DNA of 40,579 nucleotides, from contig JAPLDG010000302.1 in the NCBI GenBank assembly GCA_026391845.1, positions 1 through 40,579 on the forward strand, read 5' to 3'. Below the pieces are notes generated by a model. The model saw nothing but the letters and a program-made list of their open reading frames with translations, ran no database searches and was not told the DNA's origin. A program made the position numbers and the translations under genes. Source of the DNA: Bacteroidota bacterium (lineage in GTDB: Bacteria; Bacteroidota; Bacteroidia; Bacteroidales; FEN-979). Positions 35,984 to 40,579 of the stretch are shown here, piece by piece; the first letter of the stretch is position 1, and the number at the start of each line of letters is the position of its first letter.

Positions 35984-37069
35984 ATGACAAAGGAAAACCT
36001 GATATATAAAGCACTTCATGCAGAATTTTTGTCACCGGAGGAAGGCAGATTCCTGTACGAATCGCTTCCATTGGCGGAAATCATGCAAGTATCCAATGAG
36101 TTGAGGAAAAAGCTGCACCCCGAAGGAGTCGTTACCTGGATCATCGATCGCAATGTTAACATCACCAACGTATGCATCTCAGGATGTAAGTTTTGCAACT
36201 TTTACCGCACCAGCAGCAGCCACGAAGCCTACATTACCACAATCCCCGAATATTGCCGCAAGATTGAAGAGATGAAACGGCTCGGAGGCAATCAACTGTT
36301 GCTCCAGGGGGGGTTGCACCCCAAGTTGAGCCTCGATTTTTACGAAAAACTCTTTTCCGATCTGAAGGGCCATTATCCTGATGTTCGCCTGCACGCCCTG
36401 GGCCCTCCTGAGATCGCATGGCTGGCGAAAAAGGAAAAACTTGATTTCAAAACAGTTCTGGAACGTTTGGTGACTGCCGGTCTCGACAGTTTGCCGGGCG
36501 CCGGCGCTGAAATTCTCGTTGATAGGGTGCGCAAGATACTTTCACCTGTAAAATGTTCCCGCCAGGAGTGGCTCGACGTGATGCAGGCTGCACATGAATT
36601 GAACCTGACGACTTCCGCCACCATGATGTTCGGACATATCGAAACCCTTGATGAACGCCTGGAGCACATGGTTGCGCTTCGTGAACTTCAATCCAGGAAA
36701 CCACAGCAACATAAGGGATTTCTTTCATTCATCCCATGGCCGTTTCAGGATGACAAAACCGTACTTAAAGAAAAATCAGGCGTATTCAACAATGTAACTC
36801 CCGGAGAATACATCCGCATGATTGCCATCAGCCGGATCATGCTGCCCAATATTCCAAACATTCAGGCCTCGTGGCTCACTGTAGGGAAAGACACTGCCCA
36901 GCTTTGTCTTCATGCAGGAGCCAATGATTTCGGCAGCATCATGATCGAAGAAAATGTTGTGAGTGTAGCCGGTGCAAACCATAAATTTGACGCAGCGGGC
37001 ATTCAGCAGGCCATCAGGGATGCGGGATTTGAACCACGACTGAGGGATCAGGATTTTAATTACCGGTAG
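35984..37069 (+). CDS. mqnC: cyclic dehypoxanthinyl futalosine synthase MqnC (radical SAM)
   Basis: WIIDRNVNITNVCISGCKFCNFYR (CxxxCxxC), GGNQLLLQGGLHPKL, LDSLPGAGAEILVDRVR, SATMMFGHIET. Confidence 0.92.
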   Translation: MTKENLIYKALHAEFLSPEEGRFLYESLPLAEIMQVSNELRKKLHPEGVVTWIIDRNVNITNVCISGCKFCNFYRTSSSHEAYITTIPEYCRKIEEMKRLGGNQLLLQGGLHPKLSLDFYEKLFSDLKGHYPDVRLHALGPPEIAWLAKKEKLDFKTVLERLVTAGLDSLPGAGAEILVDRVRKILSPVKCSRQEWLDVMQAAHELNLTTSATMMFGHIETLDERLEHMVALRELQSRKPQQHKGFLSFIPWPFQDDKTVLKEKSGVFNNVTPGEYIRMIAISRIMLPNIPNIQASWLTVGKDTAQLCLHAGANDFGSIMIEENVVSVAGANHKFDAAGIQQAIRDAGFEPRLRDQDFNYR

Positions 37070-37895
37070 TAACAAGTTTCCTGTATTCTGCAAAATATCT
37101 GCGGCCCAATTCCCGCTGTCCTTTTGCATCAAAATGGATTGAAACATACTCATTGTCGGGTTTCTCGATCAAAAATGGCTTCCGTGGATCTGCAAATCCG
37201 GTGTTTTCAATCCTGGAGACCGTATTTTCAATCATCCGGTTCAGTAAAATACGATCGGGATCCTGATCCACCCAATATGGCACCATACCGCCCAAAATAA
37301 ATGGAACTTTGGTATTATTCCCCACAATGTCTTTCCTCAAATGGATGATCATGCTGTCCAACCGCTGCCCGTAAGTCGTGCTGCCTACATCGCTTTCACC
37401 CTGATGCCAGAGGATGGCGACCAGACGGCTGTTGAAATGTTCCAGAACAAAGTTTGTCCGTTTTACCGCATCCTGATATAAGGTATCTCCGGCATTCCAA
37501 TGATTTGAGCCGAAACCGGTTGCCCCCATTCCTCCGGGGATAATGATAATATTGCTGCCGGGTTCCAAATACTCCTTCCTGTATTCTTTGGCAAAAGTCA
37601 ACGCAAAACCAATATCATCATTCAGCCTTGAAAAATGGTCCAACGGCTCGGCAGCCTGAAGTATTCTGTAATTGTTGACACCAAACCGGCCCAATGGTTT
37701 GATGTCATTCGAAGGCTTATCCAGCACAGGATCATATCCGACTCCCTGATGGGTATTCGATTGCCCGATTACCAGAATAACATCGTAGTGTCTGACCAAT
37801 TCAGAACGGGAAGGCCCATTTTCGTGTTTTCTGGAAAAAAGGAAAATGATTAAAAGCAGTCCAAGGATATCAAAAAACAAGATTCCTTTTTTCAT
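37056..37895 (-). CDS. sialate O-acetylesterase (SASA)-like SGNH esterase
   Basis: DVILVIGQSNTHQGVGYDP, IIIIPGGMGATGF, VAILWHQGESDVGS; N-terminal hydrophobic segment. Confidence 0.8.
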   Translation of the reverse strand: MKKGILFFDILGLLLIIFLFSRKHENGPSRSELVRHYDVILVIGQSNTHQGVGYDPVLDKPSNDIKPLGRFGVNNYRILQAAEPLDHFSRLNDDIGFALTFAKEYRKEYLEPGSNIIIIPGGMGATGFGSNHWNAGDTLYQDAVKRTNFVLEHFNSRLVAILWHQGESDVGSTTYGQRLDSMIIHLRKDIVGNNTKVPFILGGMVPYWVDQDPDRILLNRMIENTVSRIENTGFADPRKPFLIEKPDNEYVSIHFDAKGQRELGRRYFAEYRKLVTTGN

Positions 37896-38112
37896 TCATT
37901 TGGATATCAAAGGTTAGAGATGACATTATCGAGCCAGCATCCTGAAACACATTAATATTTCTGCTGTACAAAATCCAGGAAAAATAAAAGTCGAAATTAT
38001 TGATAATATCATTCAGAAACAAATCCGGGAAAATTGGTTGTCTGATTTGGGCAACACTCCCCGGTATCGCAAAATGCATCATGGAGTCAGGCGGTGTTTA
38101 AGTTTAATATTG

Positions 38113-38120
38113 TAATTTTG
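38113..38120 (+). promoter_or_regulatory. Bacteroidota-type -7 element (TAATTTTG) upstream of thiL
   Basis: TAnnTTTG match 57 nt before the ATG. Confidence 0.4.
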
Positions 38121-38177
38121 GCGGCCGGTTATTGCGCAATAATCAATGACAGTTATAACTGATTATTAACTTTATGC

Positions 38178-39248
38178 ATGTATAAGAAAAAAGATAAAAA
38201 ACCTGATGACGCCGGTTCCAGGCTTACCTCGCTGGCGGAACTGGGTGAGTTTGGCCTGATTGACCGGCTGACAAAAAATGTAAGCCATTTTCATCCTGAA
38301 ACTTTGAAGGGCATAGGTGATGATGCTGCAGTGATCGATGCCGGAGAAAAAGTAATTCTCCTTTCAACCGATCTTCTGGTGGAGGGAATTCATTTTGACC
38401 TGACCTATATGCCTTTCAGGCACCTTGGGTATAAGGCTGCGGTGGTAAACATCTCCGACATTGCCGCCATGAACGGAATTCCCACACAAATGACTGTCTC
38501 TTTGGCTGTTTCGAGCAAATTTTCAGCCGAAGCCCTCGATGAACTTTATGCAGGCATTCTGATGGCCTGTAATCAATACAAGGTTGACCTGGTCGGTGGT
38601 GATACCAGCTCAAATGTAAAAGGGCTGATGATCTCCGTTTCTATCATCGGAGTAGCAAACAAGGAAGATGTTGTTTACCGCAACGGCGCCAGATCCGGAG
38701 ATCTGCTTTGTGTGACCGGCGATCTGGGCAGTGCCTATGTCGGGCTGCTTATCCTGGAGCGTGAAAAATCAGTGTTCCAGGTTGACCCGAACATGCAACC
38801 CGAATTATCGGGATTCGATTACCAGATCGGCCGTCAGCTCAGGCCGGAAGCACGAACCGATATCCGCAACCTCCTCCTCGGAACCGGGATCAGGCCAACT
38901 TCAATGATCGATATTTCCGACGGGCTGGCTTCAGAAATACTTCATATCTGCAAACAATCGGGCGTCGGATGCAAACTTTTTGAAGCCAAAATTCCCATCG
39001 ATGAGCATACCCGGGAACTCGCCAAAGAGTATAAGATAATCCCAAGTGTTGCAGCCCTGAGCGGCGGAGAGGACTACGAACTCCTGTTCACCGTGAAACA
39101 GGATGATTACGAAAAGATCAAAGATGTTGCCGGAATCACCATCATCGGCCATATGACCGCACCGTCGGAAGGTAAATACATGATTACCCCCGACGGGAAG
39201 TCTATCCCGATCACCGCCCAGGGATGGGATGGGATGAGGGGTAAATAG
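38178..39248 (+). CDS. thiL: thiamine-phosphate (thiamine-monophosphate) kinase
   Basis: LGEFGLIDRLT, GIGDDAAVI, LLVEGIHFDLTYMPFRHLGYKAAVVNISDIAAMNGIP, LVGGDTSS, SMIDISDGLASEILHI, ALSGGEDYELLFTV. Confidence 0.95.
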   Translation: MYKKKDKKPDDAGSRLTSLAELGEFGLIDRLTKNVSHFHPETLKGIGDDAAVIDAGEKVILLSTDLLVEGIHFDLTYMPFRHLGYKAAVVNISDIAAMNGIPTQMTVSLAVSSKFSAEALDELYAGILMACNQYKVDLVGGDTSSNVKGLMISVSIIGVANKEDVVYRNGARSGDLLCVTGDLGSAYVGLLILEREKSVFQVDPNMQPELSGFDYQIGRQLRPEARTDIRNLLLGTGIRPTSMIDISDGLASEILHICKQSGVGCKLFEAKIPIDEHTRELAKEYKIIPSVAALSGGEDYELLFTVKQDDYEKIKDVAGITIIGHMTAPSEGKYMITPDGKSIPITAQGWDGMRGK

Positions 39249-39270
39249 TAATAATTTAAAATTAGGAAAT

Positions 39271-40577
39271 AGTACTGATGCGTTAAAATTCGAGTGTTAG
39301 TAAATTGTATTGTTCTTTGACATTTTGATTGACCTGATTGTCTGTAAGTAGTTCTTTCAGTGGCGTTTTGTCAAAAGCAGAGATGCTAAGAATCTGCATT
39401 ATTTCATAGACTGATAGGTTGCTCTTTAATTGATGCTTGATATACGCGACTGTCAGATAAGTGCAGATAGCAACCCAAATATGGAGGTTTACCGCATTTT
39501 CAGAATGCCCCCAGAGTTTTTTAATAGTCAGATTCTGCTTGATCCACTTGAAGAACACTTCTATTTGCCATCGATTCTTGTATAAGCGGGCGATCTCAAG
39601 GGCCGAGACATCGAAGTTGTTACTCAGAAAGACAAGCAAGACATCTTTCTCCGCATCGTAGTATTCAACGATCCGAAGAATTTCCGGATACAGCTGTTTT
39701 GACTTTTGCCCTTTCAGTTTGATCGTTTTATCAGTTCTCAGACCAGTTCGTTCATCAATATTATAATTGCACTCGATGTCTTCATAATCAAGAGTGACCT
39801 TGGCTCTGGTGACGAAAAACGCTCCAGCTTTATGCATCAAATACAAAGCAGCAAAATCAATATATGCTTTGTCCATCAAGTATATCGCGTCAGGCTCAGG
39901 AACCAGTACGTCCAGGATATTGCTATCGTGGTATTTCCCATCCGTGATATAAATAAAAGTGGGAATGCTGCCTCTCAAATCAAGTAGGGTATGAACTTTG
40001 ATCGCACCTCTGGAGTATTTTCCCTCAGCCCACCTAAATAGTTTTATACTTAAAGAGATGGTCGTTGAATCCAAGGCAAATATATCGTTGTCAATATCAA
40101 CATTTGGAACAGAGCAGTTCGCATACAGTGGTCGCACCGTTTTAATCAGATATTCTCCGAACTCAGCAAAAATCCTGCAATCCCGACTCTCGTTTGCACG
40201 TGATAAGGTAGACTGATTGACGTTTTGCTTTATTCCAAGATGATACAACTTCTTCTTATGAGCCTTTAGGCATACGCAGATGTCCCTTAAAGAGTTAAGC
40301 GAAGTGATCTGCCCAAAGAAAAGTTGGACAAACTGATTCCAACAGTTTAGCTCTCGTACCCGGTAATTGCCCCGGTATTGAGTTACAAACTTCTCAAACT
40401 CATATCTATTGACAAATTGTAAAACCTGAGCAAAGACATACTTTCCTGAATTCATAGTTCCGCAGTTAGTACTGCAAAACTACAGGTCAATTCAAATCAA
40501 AAAATCAAAGAACGCTTATATTATATTTAATTTCAATAGCTTACAACAAAAAACAAAAAGTTAACGCATCAGCAGTA
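39271..40577. mobile_element. IS4-family insertion sequence with terminal inverted repeats
   Basis: Terminal 12-bp inverted repeat CTGATGCGTTAA (39275-39286) and TTAACGCATCAG (40561-40572) flank one transposase ORF. Exact ends and target duplication unresolved because the window ends there. Confidence 0.85.
39283..40455 (-). CDS. IS4 family transposase (DUF4372 N-terminus plus DDE domain)
   Basis: GKYVFAQVLQFVNRYEFEKFVTQYRGNYRVRELNCWNQFVQLFFGQIT, NQSTLSRANESRD, FALDSTTISLSIKLFRWAEGKYSRGAIKVHTLLDLRG, YKNRWQIEVFFKWIKQNLTIKKLWG. Confidence 0.93.
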   Translation of the reverse strand: MNSGKYVFAQVLQFVNRYEFEKFVTQYRGNYRVRELNCWNQFVQLFFGQITSLNSLRDICVCLKAHKKKLYHLGIKQNVNQSTLSRANESRDCRIFAEFGEYLIKTVRPLYANCSVPNVDIDNDIFALDSTTISLSIKLFRWAEGKYSRGAIKVHTLLDLRGSIPTFIYITDGKYHDSNILDVLVPEPDAIYLMDKAYIDFAALYLMHKAGAFFVTRAKVTLDYEDIECNYNIDERTGLRTDKTIKLKGQKSKQLYPEILRIVEYYDAEKDVLLVFLSNNFDVSALEIARLYKNRWQIEVFFKWIKQNLTIKKLWGHSENAVNLHIWVAICTYLTVAYIKHQLKSNLSVYEIMQILSISAFDKTPLKELLTDNQVNQNVKEQYNLLTLEF

Positions 40578-40579
40578 AT

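Overview
The window looks like Bacteroidota chromosome: TAnnTTTG -7 promoter elements, type IX secretion C-terminal sorting domains, a fused MurF-alanine racemase and the futalosine-pathway enzyme MqnC. Housekeeping genes sit at both ends: tRNA-Lys(CTT), meaB, terC and a glutamine synthetase-family gene on the left; murF-alr, pdxA, a leucyl aminopeptidase, mqnC, thiL and a complete IS4-type insertion sequence on the right. Between them is an accessory glycan/surface region of about 26 kb (4.9-30.5 kb). It encodes an O-antigen ligase-like protein, T9SS cargo, a GH16-like lipoprotein, a membrane-anchored CBM plus beta-propeller protein, a papain-like T9SS protease, two AlgJ/AlgX-like SGNH proteins, an AlgI-like MBOAT, four GT-C-like polytopic proteins and a GT2. 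Two observations stand out. (1) A jelly-roll/CBM-like domain recurs in four proteins of this region, twice as the C-terminal tail of GT-C-like membrane proteins, next to an MBOAT/SGNH O-acyltransferase module. This may be an undescribed surface-glycan assembly/acylation system. (2) Several families of short-unit tandem repeats (7-bp, 8-bp and ATTCGAAAT-type) are dispersed in intergenic positions and are also inserted in frame at inter-domain loops of conserved enzymes (MeaB, MurF-Alr, leucyl aminopeptidase). One 8-bp family also flanks terC as inverted copies. All functional calls come from reading motifs by eye; no database search was run.
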